64,000 nucleotides of DNA. It comes from Deltaproteobacteria bacterium HGW-Deltaproteobacteria-18. GTDB lineage: Bacteria > Desulfobacterota > Desulfovibrionia > Desulfovibrionales > Desulfomicrobiaceae. A model generated the notes under the pieces. The model did no database searches. It was not told the DNA's origin and saw only the letters and a list, made by a program, of their open reading frames with translations. A program made the position numbers and the translations under genes. Within the stretch, counting starts at the first letter, position 1, and each line of letters starts with the position of its first letter. The stretch is from positions 102,512 to 166,511 of the forward strand of contig PHBE01000005.1 in assembly GCA_002841885.1 (NCBI GenBank), in the 5' to 3' direction. Shown here one piece after another: positions 1 to 12,377 of this stretch.

Positions 1-69
1 GATGTATAGTGGATGTATCGTTCATACTTGTTTGGAAAAAATGTGTTTGAAAGGAAGCGTCCCTTTTTT

Positions 70-1065
70 TCAGGAACGTGAAAACTTGACTCGGCCCTGA
101 CCCAGCACATCGTGCATGTGCACCATGCCTGTCAGGGTCTGGTCGGAGGCGACCACGGGCAACACGGTGATGGCCCGGGACTCCATGATGTCGAGCACTT
201 CGGCGGCTTTCTGTCCGCAAGTGGCGCGCAAGGGCGAAGCGGTCATGACCGAGTTCACCACTGCGTCCATGACGAGCCGATTGGCGCAGACGAGGCGGCG
301 CACGTCGCCGTCGGTCAAAAGGCCCAGCAGATGTCCCTCTCCGTCCAGCACGCACACGCAGCCCAGACCGCCCGCATTGAGCACGGCGAGGGCCTGCTCC
401 AGGGACGCCCCGCTGGGCACCACGGGCAGCTGGGAGGAACGCATCAGTTCTTCGACCTTTCTGGTCAGGCGCTGACCCAGGGCTCCCCCGGGATGAAAAC
501 GGCGAAAATCATCCAGGGCAAAGGACTTCCAGTCGATAAGGCAAACCGCCAGGGCGTCTCCAACGGCCAGAGCGGCCGTGGTGCTGGACGTAGGGGCAAG
601 CCCTAGCGGGCAGGCCTCGCACGGTACCGAGGTGTCGATGACCACGTCGGACAACCGGGCCATGGTCGATTGTGTTCCTCCGGTCAGGGAGATGACATGC
701 CCGGCCAGGCTCTTGAGGCTGGGCAGGATGTTGTTCAACTCGTCGGTCTCGCCGGAATTGGAGATGGCCACGATGACGTCTTCATGACGGATCATGCCCA
801 GATCTCCGTGAGCGCCTTCCACCGGATGCAGAAAAAAGGACGGGGTGCCGGTGCTGCTCAGGGTCGCGGCGATCTTGCGGCCGACCAGCCCGGACTTGCC
901 GAGTCCAGTGATGACCACCCGACCCGAACAGCCGGCCATGATCTCAAGGGCGCGCACAAAAGAGTCGTCCAGACGATCACGAACAGCGATCAGGCCGCTG
1001 ACCTCGATATCGAGCACCTCCCGAGCCTTGGCCAGCCAGTCTGTCTGCGTGCCTGCCCCCGCCAT
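70..1065 (-). CDS. kdsD: Arabinose-5-phosphate isomerase (SIS + two CBS domains)
   Basis: 331 residues, normal length for KdsD, which interconverts ribulose-5-P and arabinose-5-P as the first step toward KDO for lipopolysaccharide. The SIS domain covers roughly residues 40-180, with GLGKSG at 54-59 and an SNSGETDE motif; two CBS domains fill about 205-325. The substrate-loop motif FHPGGALGQRL is intact. The start codon abuts the purF stop without spacing, and GGAG about 9 bases upstream lies inside purF, so translation is probably coupled. It is the last gene of carB-purF-kdsD. Cytoplasmic. Confidence 0.93.
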   Translation of the reverse strand: MAGAGTQTDWLAKAREVLDIEVSGLIAVRDRLDDSFVRALEIMAGCSGRVVITGLGKSGLVGRKIAATLSSTGTPSFFLHPVEGAHGDLGMIRHEDVIVAISNSGETDELNNILPSLKSLAGHVISLTGGTQSTMARLSDVVIDTSVPCEACPLGLAPTSSTTAALAVGDALAVCLIDWKSFALDDFRRFHPGGALGQRLTRKVEELMRSSQLPVVPSGASLEQALAVLNAGGLGCVCVLDGEGHLLGLLTDGDVRRLVCANRLVMDAVVNSVMTASPLRATCGQKAAEVLDIMESRAITVLPVVASDQTLTGMVHMHDVLGQGRVKFSRS

Positions 1066-2457
1066 TTAGCAGCACTCCAGGGAGAGCTTGCCGAGGCCCT
1101 CGTCAGGCAGGACCGGATAGGCGCCGTTGAAACAGGCCAGACAAAAGTTTTCCGGCCCACGAACGGCTTTGAGCAGTCCGCCGATGGTGATGTAGTGCAG
1201 GCTGTCGAGCCCCAGATAACGCCCGATGTCGGCCACGGAATGGTTGGCCGCGATGAGCTCGCCCTTGGAGGAAAAGTCGATGCCGTAGTAGCAGGGATAG
1301 CGGATCGGAGGACAGCTTACGCGCATGTGGATTTCCTTGGCGCCCAGTTCGCGGAGCTGCTTGACGCGGGTACGGATGGTCGTGCCGCGTACGATGGAGT
1401 CCTCGACAATGACCACGCGCTTGCCCTTGATCATGGACTTCACTGGATTGAGCTTAACGCGAACAGAAAAGTCGCGCATGCCCTGGGTCGGCTGAATGAA
1501 GGTACGGCCGACATAATGGTTTCTGATCATGCAGGCCTCGAACGGCAGGCCCGACTCCTGGGCGTAGCCCACGGCCGCATACACCCCCGAATCCGGGAAA
1601 GGCATGACGAAATCGGCGTCGCACGGGCATTCCTGGGCCAGAATTTTGCCCATGCTCTTGCGGGCGTTATAGACTTCCTGGTCGAAAACCAGGGAATCGG
1701 GACGCGCGAAATAGATGAGCTCGAAAATGCATGAGCTCTGCTTTTCGGCGGGTTCCATGTAGCGATGCGACATCATCCGGCCGTCTTCGATGACCAGCAT
1801 CTCGCCCGGGTCCAGACAACGCAGGTATTCGGCCTCCAGCAGATCAAAGGCGCAGGTCTCGGAGGCCAGCACGTAGGCATCTCCGACGCGACCCAGGGAA
1901 AGGGGCCGAAAACCCCATGGATCGCGCACGGCGATAAGCTTCTGGTCGACCATGAAGAGCAGGCTGTAGGAGCCCTGAATGCGGCTGCAAGCCTTGGCGA
2001 TGGCCTCTTCGGGGGTGCCGCCGTTCATGTATTTGGCCACCAGATGCATGATCACTTCGCTGTCCATGGTGGTCTGAAAGATGGTGCCCTGATTTTCCAG
2101 TTCTTCACGCAGCGAGACGGTGTTGACCAGATTGCCGTTGTGGGCCAGGGCCAGATTGATGCCCTTGTAGGTGACCTTGAACGGCTGCGCGTTGCGGATC
2201 AGCGAAGCCCCGGTGGTGGAATAGCGGATGTGACCCATGGCCACGCTTCCCTTGAGCTGATGCCCGAGATGACGCTCCTCGAACACGTCCGCGACCAGAC
2301 CCATGCCACGCTGTTCGCGGATGGTCTGCCCGTCCCAGGTGATGATGCCGGCACTTTCCTGGCCACGATGCTGCAAGGCATAAAGGCCGAAATAGGTCAT
2401 GCGCGCCGCTTCCGGATGGCCATAAATTCCAAATAATCCGCAGGCTTCCTTTTTCAT
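1066..2457 (-). CDS. purF: Amidophosphoribosyltransferase
   Basis: 463 residues. Catalyses the first committed step of purine synthesis, PRPP + glutamine to phosphoribosylamine. Cys6 follows a five-residue leader (MKKEA) that must be removed to expose the nucleophile, as in the Bacillus-type enzyme. The C-terminal PRTase domain has the PRPP loop VIVEDSIVRGTT. Cysteines in KQSSCIF, YPCYYG and FCLACFNG fit the [4Fe-4S] ligand set of the oxygen-sensitive Fe-S class, which suits an anaerobe. It lies 103 bases downstream of carB in the same direction and directly before kdsD. Confidence 0.96.
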   Translation of the reverse strand: MKKEACGLFGIYGHPEAARMTYFGLYALQHRGQESAGIITWDGQTIREQRGMGLVADVFEERHLGHQLKGSVAMGHIRYSTTGASLIRNAQPFKVTYKGINLALAHNGNLVNTVSLREELENQGTIFQTTMDSEVIMHLVAKYMNGGTPEEAIAKACSRIQGSYSLLFMVDQKLIAVRDPWGFRPLSLGRVGDAYVLASETCAFDLLEAEYLRCLDPGEMLVIEDGRMMSHRYMEPAEKQSSCIFELIYFARPDSLVFDQEVYNARKSMGKILAQECPCDADFVMPFPDSGVYAAVGYAQESGLPFEACMIRNHYVGRTFIQPTQGMRDFSVRVKLNPVKSMIKGKRVVIVEDSIVRGTTIRTRVKQLRELGAKEIHMRVSCPPIRYPCYYGIDFSSKGELIAANHSVADIGRYLGLDSLHYITIGGLLKAVRGPENFCLACFNGAYPVLPDEGLGKLSLECC

Positions 2458-2560
2458 ATTGATTCACGTTCCGTGTAGGTGTTCTTGAATGCGCAAAAGC
2501 CCAGGGCCGCGATTGGCCCTGAGCTTTGCACCAAAATCCCTGATCTCCGATGTCCGGAGG

Positions 2561-5809
<3,249 letters not shown>

Positions 5810-5897
5810 GGATGATTTGGTGGGTTATATGTTGGAAATCGCTTCAGGAGCGCAGGCGGCTTGACAGCCGTCGTGCCCACCCTGCTGAGGCCCGGGT

Positions 5898-5926
5898 ATA
5901 TTAAACACAGTGCACTGGAAGGTCAA
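5898..5926 (-). promoter_or_regulatory. carB promoter (sigma-70 type) with internal palindrome
   Basis: On the minus strand TTGACC (5926-5921), a 17-base spacer and TAATAT (5903-5898) match the vegetative consensus well. The spacer holds a perfect 10-bp palindrome, CAGTGCACTG at 5908-5917, where a dimeric repressor would block polymerase. The predicted leader to carB is about 80 bases. Confidence 0.65.
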
Positions 5927-6072
5927 ACACTCGTTACAAGCACCTCCCAGGACCTTCCATCACCGCCAAATCACGGAAAAATTCATGTCCGATCCGACGC
6001 AAGCCCCGGGAATCCTGCTGCGCATGTCAAATACGTGATACTCGTTTGACCGGCAAAAAATTTGCGATTGGG

Positions 6073-6084
6073 ATAAAATTTTAT
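6073..6084. promoter_or_regulatory. Palindrome TAAAATTTTA, candidate Lrp-type operator
   Basis: ATAAAATTTTAT is a perfect 12-bp palindrome about 200 bases upstream of the Lrp/AsnC gene. The same TAAAATTTTA core recurs upstream of livJ at 10112-10123, so an autoregulated Lrp-family protein controlling both units is a reasonable inference. Short AT-rich palindromes also arise by chance. Confidence 0.35.
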
Positions 6085-6279
6085 TATTTTTTCAGATTTT
6101 ATTCTTTTCTTCGACATCCTTTGCGAATATTATTCAAAAATAGTCGTTGGCTCATCATCGACTGACGGGACTCTGGAACTCCCATGGCAGACATGGGCAA
6201 GCGATTTTTCAATTATGGCAATCTTCATTGACGAAGATCTTATCAAGAATTATATTCCCAAACCAAGAGGCAAGCAACT

Positions 6280-6765
6280 ATGTTAGACAGCACAGATATC
6301 GAGATCCTGAACATCCTTCAAGAGAACGGAAAAATAACCAATGCCGAACTGGCTCGCCAGATCGGCATGGCCCCGTCCGGCGTGCTAGAGCGGGTCAAAA
6401 AGCTCGAGCAGAAGGGTGTCATCGATAAATACGAAGTCCGCCTGAACCCCAAGGCCCTGGGGATCTCCCTGTCGACATTCATCCAGATCAAGACCTCGGA
6501 TTCGGTCGGCAGTTCCGAGATAGGCAGGAAGCTGGCCGAAATTGACGAGGTGCAGGAAGTGCATTGGACCGCCGGGGAGTACAACTATCTGGTCAAGGCC
6601 CGGGTCAGCAGTACGGAAACGCTGGCCATGCTCATGAAGAAGTTCGGGGAAATACCCGGAGTTCGAGACAGCCGGACCACCCTGGTGCTCGACACCCTGA
6701 AGGAAACCCAGGCCCTGTCCCTGCAGTTCATCGAGTGCAAGAACCCCAGGAAATCCGCTAAATAA
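6280..6765 (+). CDS. Lrp/AsnC family transcriptional regulator
   Basis: 161 residues, typical for the family. The N-terminal winged helix-turn-helix (about 1-60) reads LDSTDIEILNILQENGKI followed by NAELARQIGMAPSGVLERVK; the RAM/AsnC effector domain (about 70-150) follows. GAGG precedes the ATG. Its stop lies 27 bases before the proline/P5C dehydrogenase, so the two are probably cotranscribed; in several bacteria an Lrp-type protein (PutR) activates putA in response to proline. Effector here is inferred, not shown. Confidence 0.9.
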   Translation: MLDSTDIEILNILQENGKITNAELARQIGMAPSGVLERVKKLEQKGVIDKYEVRLNPKALGISLSTFIQIKTSDSVGSSEIGRKLAEIDEVQEVHWTAGEYNYLVKARVSSTETLAMLMKKFGEIPGVRDSRTTLVLDTLKETQALSLQFIECKNPRKSAK

Positions 6766-6792
6766 ACCAGTTCTAAAATCCAGGAGTCAAAA

Positions 6793-9700
6793 ATGGACAG
6801 TATGGTGTTGGACAAAAAGATCAGCGACCGAGGCAAGGAATTTTTTGCCAGCATCTCCGGCGAAGCCCCTTCCATTTTCAATAAGGGCTGGTGGACCGGC
6901 AAGGTCATGGACTGGTCCATGAAGAACGAGAACTTCAAGGTGCAGTTGTTCCGCTTTGTGGACGTCCTGCCCTACCTGAACACTTCCGACTCCCTGACCC
7001 GGCACATCGATGAATATTTCGCCGGCGACGACCAGGACGTCCCCAAAGTCCTCAAATGGGGCGCGGGCGCCATGGGGTCGGGCCTCGGCGGCAAGCTGGC
7101 CGCCGGGCTCATGGCCAAGACCATCCGTTCCAACATCGAGGGCATGGCCAAGCAGTTCATCATCGGCGAGAACACCCCCGACGCCATGAAGAACCTCAAG
7201 AAAATCCGCAAGGACGGCTTCGCCTTCACGGTGGACATCCTCGGCGAGGCATCGGTCAGCGAGATCGAGTCCGAGGCCTATCTGAAGGAATATATCGAAC
7301 TTCTTGACGCCCTGAAAAAGGAACACTCCTCCTGGTCGGCCCTTGACGGCGGAGAACTGGACTGGGGACATGCGCCCAAGGTCAACATCTCCGTCAAACC
7401 CACGGCTCTCTTCTCACAAGCGTCGCCCAAGGACTTCGAAGGTTCGGTCCAGGGCATCGAAAAACGCCTGGCCACAATCCTGCGCAAGGTCAGGGAAATG
7501 AACGGCTTCATGCGCATCGACATGGAGCAGTACAAATTTAAAGACATCACCCTTGAGGTCTACCGTCGCCTGCGCGCAAGCGAGGAATTTCGAGACTATC
7601 CGCATCTGGGCATCGTGTTGCAGGCCTACCTGAAGGATACCGACCAGGACCTGGCCGACCTGCTTGCCTGGGCCAGGGCCGAAAAACTTCCCATTTCCAT
7701 CCGACTGGTCAAGGGCGCCTATTGGGATTCCGAAACCGTCATCGCCAAGCAGAACGGCTGGGACATCCCGGTCTGGACCATCAAGGCCGAGAGCGACGCC
7801 GCCTTTGAGCGTCAGGCAAAGGTCATCCTGGAAAACCACGACATCTGCCATTTCGGTTGCGCCTCGCACAACATCCGCACCATCGCCGCGGTCATGGAGA
7901 CGGCCAAGGCCCTGAACGTGCCCGATGAGCGGTACGAATTCCAGGTCCTCTACGGCATGGCCGAGCCGGTGCGCAAAGGACTGCTGAAGGTGGCCAAGCG
8001 CGTGCGCCTCTACGCCCCCTACGGCGATCTGCTGCCCGGCATGGCCTATCTGGTGCGGCGCCTGCTCGAAAACACGGCCAACGAATCATTCCTGCGCCAG
8101 TCCTTTGCCGAGGAGGCCGAGGTTGAGCGCCTGATGGAAAACCCGGCTGTGACCGCCGAGCGGGAAAAATCCCAGCGTCGCCCCAAGGCCGAGCCCGAGG
8201 TCAAGGGCCTGACCCGCTTCGAGAACGAGCCTTTTGCAGACTTCACGCAGGAATCCGTGCGTACGGCCTTCATGAGCGCTGTCGCCGAAGTCCGCGCGCA
8301 GCTGGGCAAGGAATATCCGCTCGTCATCGGCGGCCAGGAGGTGCGCACGGCAGATACGCTGCAGTCGGTCAACCCGGCCAATCCAAGCGAAGTCATCGGC
8401 ACCATCTGCCAGGCTTCCACCAAGGAAATCGATCTGGCTATCGAGGCGGCCAAAAAGGCTGCCCCCGGCTGGAAAGCGCTGTCGCCCGAAGAACGGGCCG
8501 GATATCTGCTCAAGGCCGCCGAAATCGCACGCGAGGAAATCTTTACCCTTTCTGCCTGGCAGACCCTCGAAGTGGGCAAGCAGTATGATCAGGCCCAGGC
8601 TGATGTGGCCGAAGCCATCGACTTCATGGAGTATTACGCGCGCGAAATGATCCGCTTCGGCAAATCCCAGCGCATGGGCCGCGCCCCGGGCGAGATGAGC
8701 CAGCTCATGTACCAGCCCAAGGGCATCGCGGCGGTCATCGCGCCCTGGAACTTCCCCCTGGCCATCAGCTGCGGCATGAGCTCGGCCGCCATCGTCGCGG
8801 GCAATCCCGTGCTGTACAAGCCGGCCGGACCGTCCTCCGTGATCGGCTTCACCCTGTCGGAAATCTTCCGCAAGGCCGGACTGCCCGCAGGAGTGTTCAA
8901 CTATGTGCCTGGCAGGGGCTCGGTCATGGGCGACTACCTCGTCGAGCATCCCGACATCGCGCTGATCGCCTTCACCGGCTCCATGGAAGTCGGCCACCGC
9001 ATCATCAACAAGGCGTCCGTGGTCCATCCCGGCCAAAAGCAGATCAAGAAGGTCATCGCGGAGCTTGGCGGCAAGAACGCCATCATCATCGATGACGATG
9101 CCGATCTGGACGAGGCCATCAGGGAGGTCCTGCACTCCGCCTTCGCCTTCCAGGGGCAGAAATGCTCAGCCTGCTCCCGCGTCATCGTGGTCGAACCCAT
9201 CTACGCCAAATTCATCGAGCGCCTGGTGGAAGGAGCCAAGTCCCTGGCTATCGGACCGGCCGAGGATCAGACCTACTTCATGGGACCGGTGGTGGACGAC
9301 AAGGCCCAGCAGAACGTGCTCAGATACATCGACATTGCCAAGAGCGAGGGCAAGGTCCTGTACTCAAGCCCTGTCCCGGCCAGCGGCTATTACGCTCCCC
9401 TGACCATCGTCGAAGGCATCACTCCCGAACACCGCATTGCCCAGGAAGAAGTCTTCGGACCCATCCTCGCGGTCATGAAGGTCAAAAACTTTGATCAGGC
9501 CATCGAGTGGGCCAACTCCACGCGCTACTCCCTGACGGGCGCCGTGTTCTCGCGCAGCCCCAAGCACCTCGAAAAAGCCCGTGAACAGTTCAACGTCGGC
9601 AACCTTTACCTGAACCGCGGCTCCACCGGCGCGCTGGTCGAGCGCCATCCCTTTGGCGGATTCAACATGTCCGGCATAGGCTCCAAAGCCGGCGGCCCGG

Positions 9701-9798
9701 ACTACCTGCTGCAGTTCATGGACCCCAGGCTGGTCTGCGAAAACACCATGCGCCGGGGCTTCGCGCCAATCGAAGAAGACGACGACTGGATCATCTGA
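6793..9798 (+). CDS. putA: Bifunctional proline dehydrogenase / P5C dehydrogenase
   Basis: 1001 residues. Oxidises proline to pyrroline-5-carboxylate (FAD) and then to glutamate (NAD). The PRODH barrel spans about 120-440, including RLVKGAYWDSE. The aldehyde dehydrogenase half spans about 515-985, with AVIAPWNFPL, FTGSMEVG, ELGGKN and the nucleophile cysteine in FQGQKCSAC. The N-terminal ribbon-helix-helix DNA-binding domain of enterobacterial PutA is absent, consistent with control by the adjacent Lrp-type gene. A strong terminator follows. Confidence 0.93.
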   Translation: MDSMVLDKKISDRGKEFFASISGEAPSIFNKGWWTGKVMDWSMKNENFKVQLFRFVDVLPYLNTSDSLTRHIDEYFAGDDQDVPKVLKWGAGAMGSGLGGKLAAGLMAKTIRSNIEGMAKQFIIGENTPDAMKNLKKIRKDGFAFTVDILGEASVSEIESEAYLKEYIELLDALKKEHSSWSALDGGELDWGHAPKVNISVKPTALFSQASPKDFEGSVQGIEKRLATILRKVREMNGFMRIDMEQYKFKDITLEVYRRLRASEEFRDYPHLGIVLQAYLKDTDQDLADLLAWARAEKLPISIRLVKGAYWDSETVIAKQNGWDIPVWTIKAESDAAFERQAKVILENHDICHFGCASHNIRTIAAVMETAKALNVPDERYEFQVLYGMAEPVRKGLLKVAKRVRLYAPYGDLLPGMAYLVRRLLENTANESFLRQSFAEEAEVERLMENPAVTAEREKSQRRPKAEPEVKGLTRFENEPFADFTQESVRTAFMSAVAEVRAQLGKEYPLVIGGQEVRTADTLQSVNPANPSEVIGTICQASTKEIDLAIEAAKKAAPGWKALSPEERAGYLLKAAEIAREEIFTLSAWQTLEVGKQYDQAQADVAEAIDFMEYYAREMIRFGKSQRMGRAPGEMSQLMYQPKGIAAVIAPWNFPLAISCGMSSAAIVAGNPVLYKPAGPSSVIGFTLSEIFRKAGLPAGVFNYVPGRGSVMGDYLVEHPDIALIAFTGSMEVGHRIINKASVVHPGQKQIKKVIAELGGKNAIIIDDDADLDEAIREVLHSAFAFQGQKCSACSRVIVVEPIYAKFIERLVEGAKSLAIGPAEDQTYFMGPVVDDKAQQNVLRYIDIAKSEGKVLYSSPVPASGYYAPLTIVEGITPEHRIAQEEVFGPILAVMKVKNFDQAIEWANSTRYSLTGAVFSRSPKHLEKAREQFNVGNLYLNRGSTGALVERHPFGGFNMSGIGSKAGGPDYLLQFMDPRLVCENTMRRGFAPIEEDDDWII

Positions 9799-9826
9799 CC
9801 GACCCTTTCCAGCGCCTTGCCTCATA

Positions 9827-9860
9827 GCCCGCCGAGACCCGTTCTCGGCGGGCTTTTTTT
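9827..9860 (+). terminator. Rho-independent terminator after putA
   Basis: An 11-bp perfect stem (GCCCGCCGAGA / TCTCGGCGGGC) with a 5-base loop is followed by seven T. Confidence 0.92.
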
Positions 9861-10278
9861 CTCCGGGTGGGCCATCGTGCCTGATTCGCCTGATCGATAC
9901 TCTTTTAAATCGGCACAGTCTGCGCATGCCGCTCACAGCCAAACCAGGGCCGCCCAGCCGAACATGCGCAAAAAACCTTGCTCCGAACGCCCATTTTGAA
10001 TAAAATTTAAAATAAGGCAACTCAAATCGAACAATCATCAGACGAACTCTTTTTCACACGAGCACTTGTCTCTTTTTGGAAAAAAATTGATTTTTCAACA
10101 CTTCTCATGTAGTAAAATTTTACATTTTTTACAAATTAATTCCTGCTTTATCGTTTCCATCCCTTGTTTTTCGTGCGTCCCTAAAAAGGGTTATCCGGAC
10201 TCTCCGGTTTCATATCTTACCTACAACCGGTTCGCAGCCTGCGAACCCAAGGGCTCTGCAACCTTCAAGGAGGATTTC
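9861..10278. other. Intergenic region upstream of livJ
   Basis: Together with the preceding terminator this makes 480 bases without a gene. It becomes AT-rich from about 9995. TAAAATTTAAAATA (about 10003-10016) and the palindrome GTAAAATTTTAC (10112-10123) lie here, and are likely part of the liv promoter region. Translation upstream of 10279 in the livJ frame lacks protein-like character. Confidence 0.55.
10112..10123. promoter_or_regulatory. Palindrome GTAAAATTTTAC, candidate Lrp-type operator of liv operon
   Basis: Perfect 12-bp palindrome 156 bases before the livJ start, sharing the core TAAAATTTTA with the site upstream of the Lrp/AsnC gene. Binding is inferred. Confidence 0.38.
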
Positions 10279-11409
10279 ATGAAGAAAAAACTGTGTACAC
10301 TTGGTTTCCTGACCTTGGCCCTCGTGGCGTTGACCCTGGGCTCGGCCTGGGCCGAAACCATCCGCATCGGCCTCATGTGCCCCCTGACGGGCTCCTGGGC
10401 CAGCGAAGGTCAGGACATGAAACAGATCGTCGAACTGCTGGCCGCCGAGACCAACAAGGCGGGCGGAATCAATGGCAACCAGGTCGAAATCGTGGTCGAG
10501 GACGACGGCGGTGATCCGCGTCAGGCAGCCCTGGCCGCAACTCGTCTGACCACCAAGGAAATTTCCGCCGTTATCGGCACCTACGGATCGTCCGTCACCG
10601 AAGCCGCCCAGAACATCTATGCAGAATCCGGCATCCTTCAGGTCGCCACCGGTTCCACGGCCATCCGGCTGTCCGAAAAGAGCCTGCCTCTTTTCTTCCG
10701 CACCTGCCCCCGCGATGACGAGCAGGGCATGGTTGCCGCCAAGACCCTGGGCGACCTGGGTTTCAGCAAGATCGCCATCCTTCACGACAACACCTCCTAC
10801 GCCAAGGGCCTGGCCGACGAAGCCAAGTCCCTGCTTGAAGCTGCGGGCAAGACCATCGCCTTCTACGATGCACTGACTCCCGGCGAACGCGACTACAACG
10901 CAATCCTGACCAAAATCAAATCCGCCGCGCCCGAAGTCATCTTCTTCACCGGCTATTATCCAGAGGCCGGCATGCTCCTGCGCCAGAAGAAAGAAATGGG
11001 CTGGGAAGTGCCCATGCTCGGCGGCGACGCGACCAACAACCCCGATCTGGTCAAGATCGCCGGCAACGAATCCGCCGAAGGCTTCATGTTCCTGAGTCCT
11101 CCGGTTCCGGCTGATCTGGATACTCCTGAAGCCAAGGATTTCATGACCGCCTACAAGGCCGCCTACGGCAACGCTCCCGGTTCCGTATGGGCCGTACTGG
11201 CCGGCGACGCCTACCGCGTCATCGCTGAAGCCATTGCCCAGACCAAGGACACCTCCAGCGAAAAGCTGGCCGCCTATCTGAAGAATGAAATGAAGGACTT
11301 TTCCGGCCTGACCGGCAAGATCTCCTTCAACGAAAAGGGTGACCGTGTTGGCGACCTGTACCGCGTGTACAAGGTCGACGCCGCCGGTGCCTTTGTCCTG
11401 CAGCCGTAA
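10279..11409 (+). CDS. livJ: Branched-chain amino acid ABC transporter, periplasmic binding protein
   Basis: 376 residues from the ATG at 10279, which follows AAGGAGGA at good spacing and begins with a classical signal peptide (MKKKLCTLGF, hydrophobic core, cleavage near AWA/ETIRIG). The mature part is a type I periplasmic binding fold: IRIGLMCPLTGSWASEGQDM, GTYGSSVTEAA, ATGSTA. It captures Leu/Ile/Val or related amino acids for LivHMGF. An upstream in-frame extension to 10066 was rejected because it lacks a ribosome site and hides the signal peptide. Confidence 0.94.
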   Translation: MKKKLCTLGFLTLALVALTLGSAWAETIRIGLMCPLTGSWASEGQDMKQIVELLAAETNKAGGINGNQVEIVVEDDGGDPRQAALAATRLTTKEISAVIGTYGSSVTEAAQNIYAESGILQVATGSTAIRLSEKSLPLFFRTCPRDDEQGMVAAKTLGDLGFSKIAILHDNTSYAKGLADEAKSLLEAAGKTIAFYDALTPGERDYNAILTKIKSAAPEVIFFTGYYPEAGMLLRQKKEMGWEVPMLGGDATNNPDLVKIAGNESAEGFMFLSPPVPADLDTPEAKDFMTAYKAAYGNAPGSVWAVLAGDAYRVIAEAIAQTKDTSSEKLAAYLKNEMKDFSGLTGKISFNEKGDRVGDLYRVYKVDAAGAFVLQP

Positions 11410-11416
11410 AAAGCAA

Positions 11417-11447
11417 GGGCTCCTCTTCAGGGAGGAGCCCTTTTTTT
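11417..11447 (+). terminator. Intra-operon hairpin/terminator between livJ and livH
   Basis: Perfect 9-bp stem GGGCTCCTC / GAGGAGCCC, 6-base loop, then seven T. It lies between the binding protein and permease genes; partial termination here would give the usual excess of binding protein over membrane components. Confidence 0.88.
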
Positions 11448-11471
11448 CAACATCTTGCCCCGACACAAATC

Positions 11472-12377
11472 ATGGAAGAATTTTTTCAACAACTGACCAA
11501 TGGACTGGCCGTCGGGGGCATTTATGCCCTGATCGCCCTCGGGTATACCATGGTCTACGGGGTCCTGAAGCTGATCAATTTCGCCCACGGCGATCTTTTC
11601 ACCATCGGTGCCTACCTAGGCCTGACCCTGCTCGTCTCCATGGGCCTCTTCGACAAGATCGGACCGCTGCCCGCCGTGATCCTGCTGGCCATCATGGTCA
11701 TGATCCTGGTCGCCATCATCGGCGCGATACTGGAACGCGTGGCCTATCGGCCCCTTCGCCAGTCGCCCCGGCTTTCAGCCGTGGTCTCCGCCCTTGGCGC
11801 GTCCATCTTCTTTCAGAATGCGATCATGGCCATCTACAGCCCCAAGTTCCTGGTCTATCCGCACAACATCCTGCCGAAGACGGCCGTGAACATCATGGGC
11901 CTGGACATCCCGGTCATGCGCATCATCATGTTCGCGACGTCCCTTGTGCTCATGGCGGCGCTGTATTTCTTCATCCAGAAGACCAAGATCGGCACGGCCA
12001 TCCGGGCCGCAGCCATCGATCAGGGCGCAGCCAAGCTCATGGGCATCAACGTTGACCGGGTCATCATGCTGGTCTTCTGCATCGGCCCGGCGCTTGGCGG
12101 TGCGGCCGGGCTCATGGTCGGCCTGTATTACGGGCAGATCAATTTCAGCATGGGCTGGATGTTCGGCCTCAAAGCCTTCACTGCAGCCATCCTGGGCGGC
12201 ATCGGCAACATTCCCGGAGCCATGGTCGGCGGCTTGCTGCTGGGCGTCATCGAAGCTCTCGGCGCGGCGTACATTTCCATCGCCTGGAAAGACGCCATCG
12301 CTTTTTGCGTCTTGATCCTGATCCTCATTGTCCGGCCCACGGGCCTTCTAGGAGAAAGGGTGGCTGAAAAAGTATGA
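11472..12377 (+). CDS. livH: Branched-chain amino acid ABC transporter permease
   Basis: 301 residues of strongly hydrophobic sequence with about eight membrane segments. The opening (LTNGLAVGGIYALIALGYTM) and the motif GVLKLINFAHGDLFTIGAY are signatures of LivH. The EAA-like loop near AAAIDQGAAKLMGIN contacts the ATPases. It overlaps livM by four bases (ATGA), indicating coupling. Confidence 0.95.
   Translation: MEEFFQQLTNGLAVGGIYALIALGYTMVYGVLKLINFAHGDLFTIGAYLGLTLLVSMGLFDKIGPLPAVILLAIMVMILVAIIGAILERVAYRPLRQSPRLSAVVSALGASIFFQNAIMAIYSPKFLVYPHNILPKTAVNIMGLDIPVMRIIMFATSLVLMAALYFFIQKTKIGTAIRAAAIDQGAAKLMGINVDRVIMLVFCIGPALGGAAGLMVGLYYGQINFSMGWMFGLKAFTAAILGGIGNIPGAMVGGLLLGVIEALGAAYISIAWKDAIAFCVLILILIVRPTGLLGERVAEKV

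Larger units (their letters stand above)
5810..6279. other. Divergent intergenic region carB / Lrp-type gene
   Basis: 470 bases with no convincing gene. It holds the carB promoter, a 9-bp inverted repeat (TGGAAGGTC at 5916-5924, GACCTTCCA at 5951-5959) overlapping its -35, and on the right an AT-rich stretch (about 6050-6140) with palindromes ATAAAATTTTAT (6073-6084) and GAATATTATTC (6125-6135) before the Lrp/AsnC gene. Confidence 0.6.

Noticed and set aside
5861..6049. 62-codon frame in the carB upstream region
   Set aside because: No ribosome site, overlaps the carB promoter, no recognisable protein features.
10066..10278. N-terminal extension of livJ
   Set aside because: Would bury a clean signal peptide and the strong AAGGAGGA site in front of ATG 10279.
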